The notes below the pieces were generated by a model, which had not been told where the DNA came from, ran no database searches, and saw nothing but the letters and a program-made list of their open reading frames with translations. A program made the translations under genes and the position numbers. A stretch of DNA of 64,000 nucleotides from Paenibacillus methanolicus. Lineage in GTDB: Bacteria > Bacillota > Bacilli > Paenibacillales > Paenibacillaceae. The stretch's first letter is position 1. Each line of letters opens with the position of its first letter. Where the stretch lies: the NCBI RefSeq assembly GCF_008124765.1, contig NZ_VNHS01000008.1:248001-312000 (forward strand). The letters are read 5' to 3'. Of this stretch, positions 33,653 to 41,395 are shown one piece after another.

Positions 33653-33988
33653 TTAATGCGCGACGGTGTTGTACGTCATGATCCAGATCGAGCCAAGCAC
33701 GATCGTCAGGACAATCAACAAGCCGAGCAAGAGCGACATGAGGTTATAACGCGGTTTGTTCTCTTCGCGCAGATGCATGAAGAACAAGAGCTGTACCAGG
33801 AATTGCAGCACCGCGGTCACGAGCAGCACGACGTTGGCCGCCGTGCCTTCCACGTAGTCGTTCAAGACCAGGACGAGCGGGATTATCGTCAGAATAATCG
33901 AAAGTACGAAACCGATGACGTAAGATTTCAGCGAACCGTGTCCGCCGTGCGCATCATGGCCATGCGCGCCGCCTTGATGTTGTGCCAT
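33653..33988 (-). CDS. qoxD: Menaquinol oxidase aa3 subunit IV
   Basis: 111 residues. A His/Gly-rich N-terminus (QHQGGAHGHDAHGGHG) precedes three membrane segments (about 25-47, 52-74, 82-106). LLFFMHLREENKPRYN in the loop is the COX4-pro signature. It is the small structural subunit needed for assembly of the heme-copper oxidase. Last gene of qoxABCD, starting 1 base after the qoxC stop, with GGGGGTGATG as ribosome site. Confidence 0.93.
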   Translation of the reverse strand: MAQHQGGAHGHDAHGGHGSLKSYVIGFVLSIILTIIPLVLVLNDYVEGTAANVVLLVTAVLQFLVQLLFFMHLREENKPRYNLMSLLLGLLIVLTIVLGSIWIMTYNTVAH

Positions 33989-33989
33989 C

Positions 33990-34655
33990 TTACATCACCC
34001 CCATCATATAGACGATCGTGAAGACGAAAATCCACACGACGTCCAAAAAGTGCCAATACAAGCTAATTACGTTGACTTTACGCTGCGTAACCGGCGTAAT
34101 CCCTCGGCGCGATAGCTGAATCATCAAGCCGATCATCCAGAATAAACCGAGCGATACGTGCAAGCCGTGCGTGCCGACCAGCGTAAAAAATCCGGAGAGG
34201 AACGCGCTTGTGCTGATCGTCGCGCCTTCGTGTACCATTTTGATAAACTCGGTAACTTCAAGCGCCACGAACGAGGCACCGAGCAGTACCGTAACGCCCA
34301 GCCACATAATAAGCCCTTTGACATTCTTCTTATGCATCGCCAGCACGGCGAGACCGCTCGTAAAGCTGCTCGTAAGCAGGATGAACGTCGAGGCGATGAT
34401 GCCCGGCATCTCGAACAGCTCGTGCGCCGTCGGCCCGCCGTTGGTGTTGCCTTTCAAGACGATATACGTCGCAAACAGCGTTGCGAAGAGAATACAGTCG
34501 GTCATGAGGAATAGCCAGAAGCCGAACGTCTTCATCGACTCATGTTCGTGCTCGTGGTGTTCGTCATGGCCATGTCCGCCGCCGGCATGGCTGCCGTGCG
34601 CCGTATCGGTGTGAGCGGCCATGAATGGCCGCGTTTTAAACTTACGTGTCAACAC
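33990..34655 (-). CDS. qoxC: Menaquinol oxidase aa3 subunit III
   Basis: 221 residues if the GTG at 34655 is used. That codon directly follows the qoxB stop and has AGGGGGG 8 bases ahead. An ATG at 34622 has no site. The N-terminus is His-rich (HGSHAGGGHGHDEHHEHEHE). Five membrane helices follow, with the COX3 marks FATLFATYIVL, ALEVTEFIKMV, THGLHVSLGLFWM and YWHFLDVVWIFVF. It is a structural subunit of the oxidase, with His-rich ends shared by qoxD and qoxA. Confidence 0.93.
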   Translation of the reverse strand: MLTRKFKTRPFMAAHTDTAHGSHAGGGHGHDEHHEHEHESMKTFGFWLFLMTDCILFATLFATYIVLKGNTNGGPTAHELFEMPGIIASTFILLTSSFTSGLAVLAMHKKNVKGLIMWLGVTVLLGASFVALEVTEFIKMVHEGATISTSAFLSGFFTLVGTHGLHVSLGLFWMIGLMIQLSRRGITPVTQRKVNVISLYWHFLDVVWIFVFTIVYMMGVM

Positions 34656-36629
34656 TTAGTTCGCCCCCCTTAAAGCGGCCTCGGTGCGTTTGATCTCATC
34701 AACCGGAATGTAGTAGTCCGTGTCGTACGAGAACGAACGCGCCAGCAAGCAGATGAAGACGCCGATCATGCCCGGGATGGCGAAGATCAACCAATCGAAG
34801 ACGAAACCGAAGCCCGCAACGAACCAGCACACGGACATGATGAACGGAATCGCCGAGTTTTTCGGCATATGAATCGGTTCGAGCGGTTGCGGCTTCTTCG
34901 TCGACGGCAAGCCGTTTGCCTTGCGCTGTTTGTCTTCCCACCAGTCGTCCTGATTCTGCACTTGCGGCAATGTCGCGAAGTTATAGAGCGGCGCAGGGGA
35001 TGGAATCGACCATTCAAGCGTACGGCCGTTCCATGGGTCGCCCGTCGTATCGCGTTCCATGAATTTAATGCTGTGCGCAATCTGCCAAACCTGGAACAAG
35101 AACCCGATCCCCATCAGGAAACCGCCGATCGTGGAGACGAGGTTAAGCGGTCCCCAGCCCATGTCCCAGCTGTATTCGCTGACGCGGCGCGTCATGCCGT
35201 CGAGACCCAGGAAATATTGCGGCATAAAGCAGACGTAGAAACCGATGTTCCACAGCCAGAATGCCCATTTGCCTAGCTTCTCGTTCAGCTTGAAGCCGAA
35301 CATCTTCGGCCACCAGTAATACAAGCCTGCAAAATATCCGAACGCGACGCCGCCGATCAACACTTGGTGGAAGTGCGCGATTAGGAAGTAACTATTGTGG
35401 AACTGGAAGTCGGCCGGCGCGACGGATAGCAATACCCCCGTCATACCGCCGATGACGAAACACGGAATGAACGCGATCGTCCACATCATCGGCGTGGAGA
35501 ACGTGATACGGCCACGGAACATCGTGAACAGCCAGTTGAAAACTTTGACCCCGGTCGGGATCGCGATGAGCATCGTCGTTATCGCGAAGAACGCATTCAC
35601 GTCCGCGCCCGAGCCCATCGTGAAGAAGTGGTGAAGCCACGTGAAGAAGGACAGCACGCTGATGATCATCATGGCGAACACCATCGATTTGTAGCCGAAC
35701 AACTTCTTCTTCGAGAAGGTGGCGACGATCTCCGAGTAGATCCCGAACGCCGGAAGAACGACGATGTACACCTCGGGGTGACCCCACATCCAAATCAAGT
35801 TGACGTACATCATCGGGTTGCCCCCGCCGTCGAGCGTGAAGAAGTGTGCGCCGAGGTATCGGTCAAGGAACAGGAGCGCCAATGTGACGGTCAGAATCGG
35901 GAAAGCGAAAATGATCGTGACGCAGCTGGACAAGACAGACCAGCTGAACATCGGCATTTGCATCAATTTCATGCCCGGCGCGCGCATCTTGAGAATGGTA
36001 ACGATGAAGTTAATCCCCGTCGCCAAGGAGCCGATACCCGAAATCTGAATGCCCCATATATAGAAGTCCTGCCCGACGCCCGGACTATGCGACAGCTCCG
36101 AGAGCGGCGCATACGATAGCCATCCGGCATCCGGCGAACCGCCGATGACGAACGACATGTTGAACAGCATGGCGCCAAAGAAGAACATCCAGAAGCTTAA
36201 GGAGTTTAGGAACGGATAGGCCACGTCCCTCGCGCCGATCTGAAGCGGCACGACGATGTTGAATAAGCCGAACATAAGCGGCATCGCCATGAAAAGGATC
36301 ATAATAACGCCGTGCGTCGTGAAAATTTGGTTGTAATGCTCCGGTTCCAGGAAGTGGACATCCGGAAGCGCGATCTGCGTCCGCATGAGCAGCGCGTCGA
36401 CGCCGCCGCGGAAGAGCATGAGAATCGATGCGATAATGTACATAATCCCGATTCGCTTATGGTCGACGGTCGTCAACCATTCGCGCCACAGCCAGCCCCA
36501 CTTTTTGAAGTAGGTCAGCACCGTAATGATCGAGATGAGCGCGAGCGCGATACTCACGTCGGCGCCATAGATGAGCGGGTCGCCCGTGACGAAGAAGTCC
36601 CCGGCGAACTCTTTGATTTTCTCTAACAT
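34656..36629 (-). CDS. qoxB: Menaquinol oxidase aa3 subunit I
   Basis: 657 residues with about 14-15 membrane segments. The low-spin heme ligand His is in FTTHGVIMILFMAMP. The CuB ligands are in WGHPEVYIVVLPAFG (with the covalently linked Tyr) and the following HHFFTMG. The high-spin heme ligand is in LIAHFHQVLIG. It begins FFVTGDPLIYGADVSIAL, the extra N-terminal helix typical of QoxB and not of cytochrome c oxidases. It reduces oxygen to water and pumps protons. Ribosome site GAGAGGAGAG. The gene starts 21 bases after qoxA. Confidence 0.96.
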   Translation of the reverse strand: MLEKIKEFAGDFFVTGDPLIYGADVSIALALISIITVLTYFKKWGWLWREWLTTVDHKRIGIMYIIASILMLFRGGVDALLMRTQIALPDVHFLEPEHYNQIFTTHGVIMILFMAMPLMFGLFNIVVPLQIGARDVAYPFLNSLSFWMFFFGAMLFNMSFVIGGSPDAGWLSYAPLSELSHSPGVGQDFYIWGIQISGIGSLATGINFIVTILKMRAPGMKLMQMPMFSWSVLSSCVTIIFAFPILTVTLALLFLDRYLGAHFFTLDGGGNPMMYVNLIWMWGHPEVYIVVLPAFGIYSEIVATFSKKKLFGYKSMVFAMMIISVLSFFTWLHHFFTMGSGADVNAFFAITTMLIAIPTGVKVFNWLFTMFRGRITFSTPMMWTIAFIPCFVIGGMTGVLLSVAPADFQFHNSYFLIAHFHQVLIGGVAFGYFAGLYYWWPKMFGFKLNEKLGKWAFWLWNIGFYVCFMPQYFLGLDGMTRRVSEYSWDMGWGPLNLVSTIGGFLMGIGFLFQVWQIAHSIKFMERDTTGDPWNGRTLEWSIPSPAPLYNFATLPQVQNQDDWWEDKQRKANGLPSTKKPQPLEPIHMPKNSAIPFIMSVCWFVAGFGFVFDWLIFAIPGMIGVFICLLARSFSYDTDYYIPVDEIKRTEAALRGAN

Positions 36630-36650
36630 GCGGTCTCTCCTCTCTTTCCG

Positions 36651-37661
36651 TTATTCGTGATCCGCATGATGCTCATGATCCATGTCCATTTCGGCGTCCA
36701 TGTCCATGTTCATTTCTTGATCATCGGCAGTAGATTTCGCTTCGTCGGTGCTTGCTTTCGAATACTCCGCGCTTTCGGTCGACTCGCCACCATGATGATG
36801 GCCGCCCGATCCCGGCACCGCGTATTTGTTCACGATCGAATTGAAGAGTCCTTGCGGATAGCCGGAGAACGACTGGATTTCGGCCGTGCCTTGCTCGGCC
36901 AGCTTGCCGTAGCCGTCCATCGTAAGCTCCGTTCCCGTGCCTTTCACTTCCTGCACCCAAGCCGCGAATTCTTCTTCGGACGTGGCTGTCGCGTCGAAAC
37001 GCATTTTGCCGAAATCTTTGCCCGTGAAGTTTGCGCCGGCCCCATAATAGACGCCTGGCTCATCCGCTTGCAGGAACAATGTCATGGCCATGCCGGACAT
37101 CGTGTAAATCTGTCCGCCGAGCTGCGGAATCCAGAAGGAGTTCATCGGCGCGTCGCTCGTGAGCTTGAATTCAATCGGCCGGTCTTCCGGGAACTTCAAG
37201 TAATTGACCGTGGCGATATTTTGCTCGGGATACGTGAACAGCCATTTCCAGTCGAGCGACGTCACTTCGATGACGAGCGGTTCCTTCTCGGACTCGAGCG
37301 GTTTCGAAGGCTCGAGATGATACGTGTAGCGTACCGTCACGACGGCGAGAATGACGATAATGACAATCGGAATGCCCCACCATATCGTCTCTAGTTTCGT
37401 GCTATGCTCCCATTTCGGCTTATACGCCGCTTTGTTGCCCGGTTTGTCCCGGTAACGCCATACGATGACGGCGGTCAAAATCAGGACAGGCACGATAATG
37501 ATTGCGCATAGCAGCGTTGAAATCCAGATCAAATCCCGCTGCGAATCGCCTACCGGACCCTTGGGATCAAGCACCATGGGGTTACAGCCCGACAGCAGAA
37601 CCATCGTCAGCGTCAGCATGAAGGCTGCGGTGATTCGTTTCATAACGCTGCGCTTCTTCAC
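36651..37661 (-). CDS. qoxA: Menaquinol oxidase aa3 subunit II, without CuA site, His/Met-rich tail
   Basis: 336 residues from the GTG at 37661 (AAGGAG 8 bases upstream; an ATG at 37643 is possible). A lipoprotein signal ends in LLSGC. Two membrane helices follow, then a cupredoxin domain with SLDWKWLFTYPEQNIATVN and DAPMNSFWIPQLGGQIYTMSG. The loop that holds CuA in cytochrome c oxidases reads GANFTGKDFGKM here. The Cys-x3-Cys, His and paired ligands are absent, so electrons come from quinol and not from cytochrome c. The last ~50 residues are acidic, with HHHGG, MNMDMDAEMDMDHEHHADHE. That may hold copper or another metal for assembly, which is inference. First gene of qoxABCD. Confidence 0.94.
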   Translation of the reverse strand: MKKRSVMKRITAAFMLTLTMVLLSGCNPMVLDPKGPVGDSQRDLIWISTLLCAIIIVPVLILTAVIVWRYRDKPGNKAAYKPKWEHSTKLETIWWGIPIVIIVILAVVTVRYTYHLEPSKPLESEKEPLVIEVTSLDWKWLFTYPEQNIATVNYLKFPEDRPIEFKLTSDAPMNSFWIPQLGGQIYTMSGMAMTLFLQADEPGVYYGAGANFTGKDFGKMRFDATATSEEEFAAWVQEVKGTGTELTMDGYGKLAEQGTAEIQSFSGYPQGLFNSIVNKYAVPGSGGHHHGGESTESAEYSKASTDEAKSTADDQEMNMDMDAEMDMDHEHHADHE

Positions 37662-37698
37662 TTCCTCATCTCCTTACGGCCGTTCATTGTGGACGAAC

Positions 37699-37716
37699 TT
37701 TGTGAAATTTGTTTCA
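37699..37716. promoter_or_regulatory. Possible Rex-type operator ahead of qoxA
   Basis: TTTGTGAAATTTGTTTCA on the plus strand: a TGAAA-TTTG-TTTCA dyad. The left half matches the Rex box TTGTGAA fully, the right half only partly (TTTCAT instead of TTCACAA). It stands about 40-55 bases before the qoxA start. Rex senses NADH/NAD+ in Firmicutes and controls respiratory genes. A hand match only. Confidence 0.35.
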
Positions 37717-37842
37717 TGCCATAACCATAACAGAAGTCTTCTCACTTTTCCTTATCGTTAACAAATGCGTCAACGAAAATTAGATTTTCTGTAATATTTC
37801 TTTCACCATTTCGACGATATTTACTAATAACCGCCCTAAACG

Positions 37843-37873
37843 CAAAAGAACCTCCCGGTTGTCCCGGGAGGCT
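37843..37873 (-). terminator. Terminator after the small membrane protein gene
   Basis: Minus strand GCCTCCCGGG - ACAA - CCGGGAGG followed by TTCTTTTG. It separates this gene from the qox operon. Confidence 0.8.
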
Positions 37874-37915
37874 CATGCGCAAGCGAATCGCTTGTCAATA
37901 TGCAATTTCCGTCTG

Positions 37916-38158
37916 TTAAATGCGCTGTTGGCCGTCGGAGCCGTGCTTGCGGTTCTCTACCATATTGATAGCGGTACCGATCGTATAGATAAATACGCTG
38001 CCGACCAAAAAGCCGATCCCGACCATGAGCGTCAAGTTCTTGTCGCTGAAGTGGCTCAGGTTCCAAATACACATCACAACGCCGATTGCTAAACACAACC
38101 AGGCCATTATATTCATCGTCGAGAAAATCCGTTTCACGTCGCGTACTTCTTTGTTCAT
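37916..38158 (-). CDS. Small two-helix membrane protein
   Basis: 80 residues from the ATG at 38158, with GGGAGTGA 6 bases upstream; an earlier start at 38167 overlaps that site. Two membrane segments (MNIMAWLCLAIGVVMCIW and LMVGIGFLVGSVFIYTIGTAI) flank a short polar loop. The ends are charged (KEVRDVKR, ENRKHGSDGQQ). I do not recognise the family; similar proteins are common as unnamed membrane proteins in Bacillales. It has its own terminator and lies upstream of qoxA on the same strand. Confidence 0.72.
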   Translation of the reverse strand: MNKEVRDVKRIFSTMNIMAWLCLAIGVVMCIWNLSHFSDKNLTLMVGIGFLVGSVFIYTIGTAINMVENRKHGSDGQQRI

Positions 38159-38860
38159 GATGGTCACTCCCGTTCGGTAAAGTAAACGCTTCCTATGGAT
38201 CTATTATACCTCATTTTCGCGATTTGTGTTCAAATACTTTTCACATTTTGATCGAAAAACGGACAAATTTTTCGGAAGCGCGGGCTTGAAAAGCCAAGAT
38301 AGTGATCTTTACCCACTTTATCGGAACAATTATCATTCTAGAGATCTCCCTCCCCCCACCCCCTCCGCCGAGGGGGCTCCAAGGGCGCTGCCCTCTGGAC
38401 ACCCGGTTTCGTGCGCATGCGAGTGTTGGTGGTTGGCGGGTAGTTTCGAGCGAGGCGCGCTTTTGTCCTTGCGGACAAAGCTAACGTCGTTGATTCGTTT
38501 CTGCTCACCTTCGATGAGGAGCTCGACAGATTTTCATTTTCCTATGGCAAAGCTCATGGCTACCGCCATCTGGACATCTGGTTTTCTCTTTGTTGTAATG
38601 GCCTGACCTTAGGACGAGTCGAGCATCTGGCGTTGATGCGCTTTGGCCATTGGCCAAAGCTTACTTGTATGAAACGCAAATTCGACTCCCTTCATTAATT
38701 GTTATTCCTGCACTCCGCTTCTCACTTCTTCGTGGATACCGTTATCCCTCATCCCTCCCCTTAACCGCTGCGCCCGGTTATCTTCGCCTTGTCTCCGTTC
38801 ATATACTTTCGAATGTGAGTGGAAATCCAATCCAGTGTTTGGACGGATGAGGAGGATATG
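38159..38860. other. 700-base unexplained spacer before the cyclase gene
   Basis: Left part (38340-38470) is C-rich and can fold: ccccctccgccgaggggg, then an agggc..gccct stem. The middle part holds a plus-strand frame without a start, from a stop codon near 38440 to about 38697. It contains DEELDRFSFSYGKAHGYRHL and a Cys-Cys-Asn stretch, so it reads more like protein than noise but matches nothing I know. The right part shows nothing. It may be an interspersed repeat or a gene remnant. Confidence 0.4.
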
Positions 38861-40798
38861 ATGAACGAACGCATAGAAGCTTGTATCGCTTCGCTGGTGA
38901 GCCGACTGCTTGCCGAACAGCACGAAGATGGCGCATGGCGCTACCGATTTGTCGAGAGCGGCATAATGACCGACTGCCACTTCGTGGTCATGATCAGTCT
39001 GCTGGGGATTGCCGGCCGCGAAGAGGAAGTACGTAAGCTTGCAGACCGGATTCGCGGGAGACAAAATCCAGACGGTGCGTGGCGGGTCTATCCCGATGAG
39101 GCGGACGGCAACATCTCCGCTACGATAGAAGGCGTGTTGGCGCTGCTCCATGCCGGCGATTCGCCGGAGTCGCAGCATATGAAGCTGGCGCTGAATGCCA
39201 TCGATCGGATGGGCGGCGCCAAACGGGTGAGCAGCTTAATGACCAAATTTCTGCTCGCGCTGGCCGGATACAAATCGTGGCCGGCCTTCTTTCCGATTCC
39301 GCTTGCGCTGCTGCTTCCCAAGAGCGCCCCGCTTCACTTCTTCCACTTCTCCGGCTATGCCCGCGTGCACATGGCGCCCATGCTTGTGCTCGGTGAACGC
39401 AAGCCGCGTTTTCATAATCCTAATGTGCCTAAATTGGCGGAGCTCGAAGGCAGCCGCTGGCTGTTCGCCACTACATCCTCGAACGCAACTTCGGAAGCGA
39501 GCTGGTCGGACCACCTCTCCCGAGGTCCTCTCGATACGCTGCAGGAATGGGCGTTGGCGTGGATCAACGCGCCCAGAATGCTCAAGCAGCGCGCGGTAGA
39601 CACCGCCGAGACGTACATGCGGGACCGAATCGAATCCGATGGCACGCTTTACAGCTATGCCATCTCGACGATCCTGATGGTGTTCGCATTCATTTCGCTT
39701 GGCTACGACAAAAACGATCCCGTAATTCAGCGAGCAGTCGACGGACTGACCCGTTTATTCGTACCGGACGGTGACGGACATCATCTGCAGACCACGACAT
39801 CCGCCGTATGGGACACCGCCCTCATCAGCCATGCGCTGCAGACTGCCGGTCTTGACGGGGTCCAAGATGCAATCGCGAAAGCCGGACGCTACTTGCTCGG
39901 CCGTCAGCACGACAAAGCCGGCGATTGGGCACTCGAGGCGGAGCACGCGGAACCGGGGGGATGGGGATTTTCGGAGATCAATACGATTAATCCCGACGTG
40001 GACGACACGACGGCAGCCCTCCGCGCGATCGAACCGCTGCGCGGTATCCTGCCCGAAGCGGGCGACGCCTCGGATCGCGGGCTGAATTGGCTGCTCGGCA
40101 TGCAAAATAGCGATGGCGGCTGGGGCGCGTTCGAACGCAATAATCATCATCCGGTCATCCAATGGATACCGCTCGAAGGCGTCGAAGCCGCCGCGACCGA
40201 TCCCTCCTGCGCCGATCTGACCGGACGGGCGCTCGACTATCTCGGGAACACGGCCGGCCTATCGAATCGCCATCCCTTCCTGCAACGCGCGGTTCAGTGG
40301 CTCGTTCACGATCAGCAGAACGACGGTTCCTGGTACGGTCGCTGGGGCGTCTGCTACATCTACGGCACGTGGGCGGCATTGACGGGACTAGCCGCGGTCG
40401 GCGAACGGTCTGACCACCCGGCGATCCGCAAGGCGGTACAATGGCTGCTGGATATTCAGCGTCCGGACGGCGGCTACGGCGAATCATGCGTCAGCGATGT
40501 CGCAGGGCAGTATGTGCCTTTGGGACGCTCGACGATCGTGCAGACCGCCTGGGCGCTCGATGCGCTCACGGCCGTGCATGCCAAGCCCAACGATGCCATC
40601 AAGCGAGCGGCCGAATGGATTGCCGCCCATCACGGCCAACCTTCCGTGCAAGCCGAATATCCGACAGGCGCCGCGTTGCCCGGCCACGTCTATTCCCGCT
40701 ACGAAAGTTACCCGATCGTTTGGCCGCTGCTTGCGCTTTCGCATGCTCGCCGCAAGTACGGGAATTTTTTTCCTGAATTTTTGGAAATCGATGCATAA
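38861..40798 (+). CDS. Squalene-hopene cyclase family protein (sporulenol/tetraprenyl-curcumene cyclase type)
   Basis: 645 residues from the ATG at 38861, with GAGGAGG 5 bases ahead; the preceding ATG at 38858 is too close to it. The protein is an alpha-alpha barrel terpene cyclase with several QW repeats (QNPDGAWRVYP, QNSDGGWGAFE, QQNDGSWYGRWG, QRPDGGYGES). The acid motif DVDDTT (Asp379-Asp382) replaces the DxDDTA of hopene synthases. WGVCYIYGTWAAL and VSDVAGQYVPLGRSTIVQTAWAL are typical of the C-terminal cavity. In spore formers this family makes hopanoids or sporulenes from squalene or linear C35 prenyls; DVDDTT and the genus point to the second, but that is inference. No prenyltransferase lies next to it. 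Confidence 0.9.
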   Translation: MNERIEACIASLVSRLLAEQHEDGAWRYRFVESGIMTDCHFVVMISLLGIAGREEEVRKLADRIRGRQNPDGAWRVYPDEADGNISATIEGVLALLHAGDSPESQHMKLALNAIDRMGGAKRVSSLMTKFLLALAGYKSWPAFFPIPLALLLPKSAPLHFFHFSGYARVHMAPMLVLGERKPRFHNPNVPKLAELEGSRWLFATTSSNATSEASWSDHLSRGPLDTLQEWALAWINAPRMLKQRAVDTAETYMRDRIESDGTLYSYAISTILMVFAFISLGYDKNDPVIQRAVDGLTRLFVPDGDGHHLQTTTSAVWDTALISHALQTAGLDGVQDAIAKAGRYLLGRQHDKAGDWALEAEHAEPGGWGFSEINTINPDVDDTTAALRAIEPLRGILPEAGDASDRGLNWLLGMQNSDGGWGAFERNNHHPVIQWIPLEGVEAAATDPSCADLTGRALDYLGNTAGLSNRHPFLQRAVQWLVHDQQNDGSWYGRWGVCYIYGTWAALTGLAAVGERSDHPAIRKAVQWLLDIQRPDGGYGESCVSDVAGQYVPLGRSTIVQTAWALDALTAVHAKPNDAIKRAAEWIAAHHGQPSVQAEYPTGAALPGHVYSRYESYPIVWPLLALSHARRKYGNFFPEFLEIDA

Positions 40799-40861
40799 TT
40801 GATTCCGGGCCGTGACAAATTAACCCAGGTAGAAAAAATTCCACTTGGGAGGAACACGACC

Positions 40862-41203
40862 ATGTACAATCAAACGAATCTTTCGCAACAAATCCAATTC
40901 CTGGAGCAAACGATTCACCAGCTGATTAACCAAACGCAGCAAGCTTCCGCCGTCTACCAACAAATGCTTCACCAAGAGCTTCAAAACGCGCAGCAGCTGG
41001 AGCAGCTGGCTCGACGCGAGCAGCAAGCGGCGCAAATCATCCAGAACGCCCTGCACGGCCACGAAGTCGCGATTCAGCAAATGAACCAAGTGCAATTGCT
41101 CTGCAAGCAACTGGAGCAACGCGTTCAAATCGAGCAAGCACCGTACTCCTTCAATGCGCAGCCGGCGTTCCAAGCGCAGCAGCATGTACCGTACCAACAA
41201 TAA
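40862..41203 (+). CDS. Gln-rich coiled-coil protein of unknown function
   Basis: 113 residues, ATG at 40862 with GGGAGGA 9 bases upstream. Close to one third of the residues are Gln. Most of the length is heptad-like helix (QQIQFLEQTIHQLINQ, QELQNAQQLEQLARREQQAA, IQQMNQVQLLCKQLEQRVQ). A short disordered tail ends in QAQQHVPYQQ. A single Cys is present. There is no signal peptide or enzyme motif. The start is 61 bases past the cyclase stop. The composition suggests a spore coat or surface assembly protein, but this is a guess. A terminator follows at 41269-41316. Confidence 0.75.
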   Translation: MYNQTNLSQQIQFLEQTIHQLINQTQQASAVYQQMLHQELQNAQQLEQLARREQQAAQIIQNALHGHEVAIQQMNQVQLLCKQLEQRVQIEQAPYSFNAQPAFQAQQHVPYQQ

Positions 41204-41268
41204 GCAAAATGAAGCGGCAGGCGCCAGCTTAAGCGGCGACGCGCGTTTCATACCAGGGAAAGTACGCC

Positions 41269-41316
41269 AGACCAACGTCAATATGCCTTGCGCATAGGGA
41301 CGTTGGTCTTTGTTTT
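41269..41316 (+). terminator. Terminator after the Gln-rich protein gene
   Basis: agaccaacgtc pairs perfectly with gacgttggtct over a 19-base loop, then ttgtttt. Confidence 0.75.
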
Positions 41317-41345
41317 GCCGCAGGAAACGCACCGTCGCGAATGCC

Positions 41346-41372
41346 AAAAAGCCAACCGGACATCCGGCTGGC
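41346..41372 (-). terminator. Terminator of the GH105/ABC sugar operon
   Basis: Minus strand GCCAGCCGGA - tg - TCCGGTTGGC followed by TTTTTGG; ten pairs with one G-U. It lies 24 bases past the GH105 stop. Confidence 0.85.
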
Positions 41373-41395
41373 CAATTTGCTAATCTTTATCAACG

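Noticed and set aside
38702-39178. 158-codon minus-strand frame across the start of the cyclase gene
   Set aside because: Mostly antisense to the cyclase coding region, with no ribosome site at its start.
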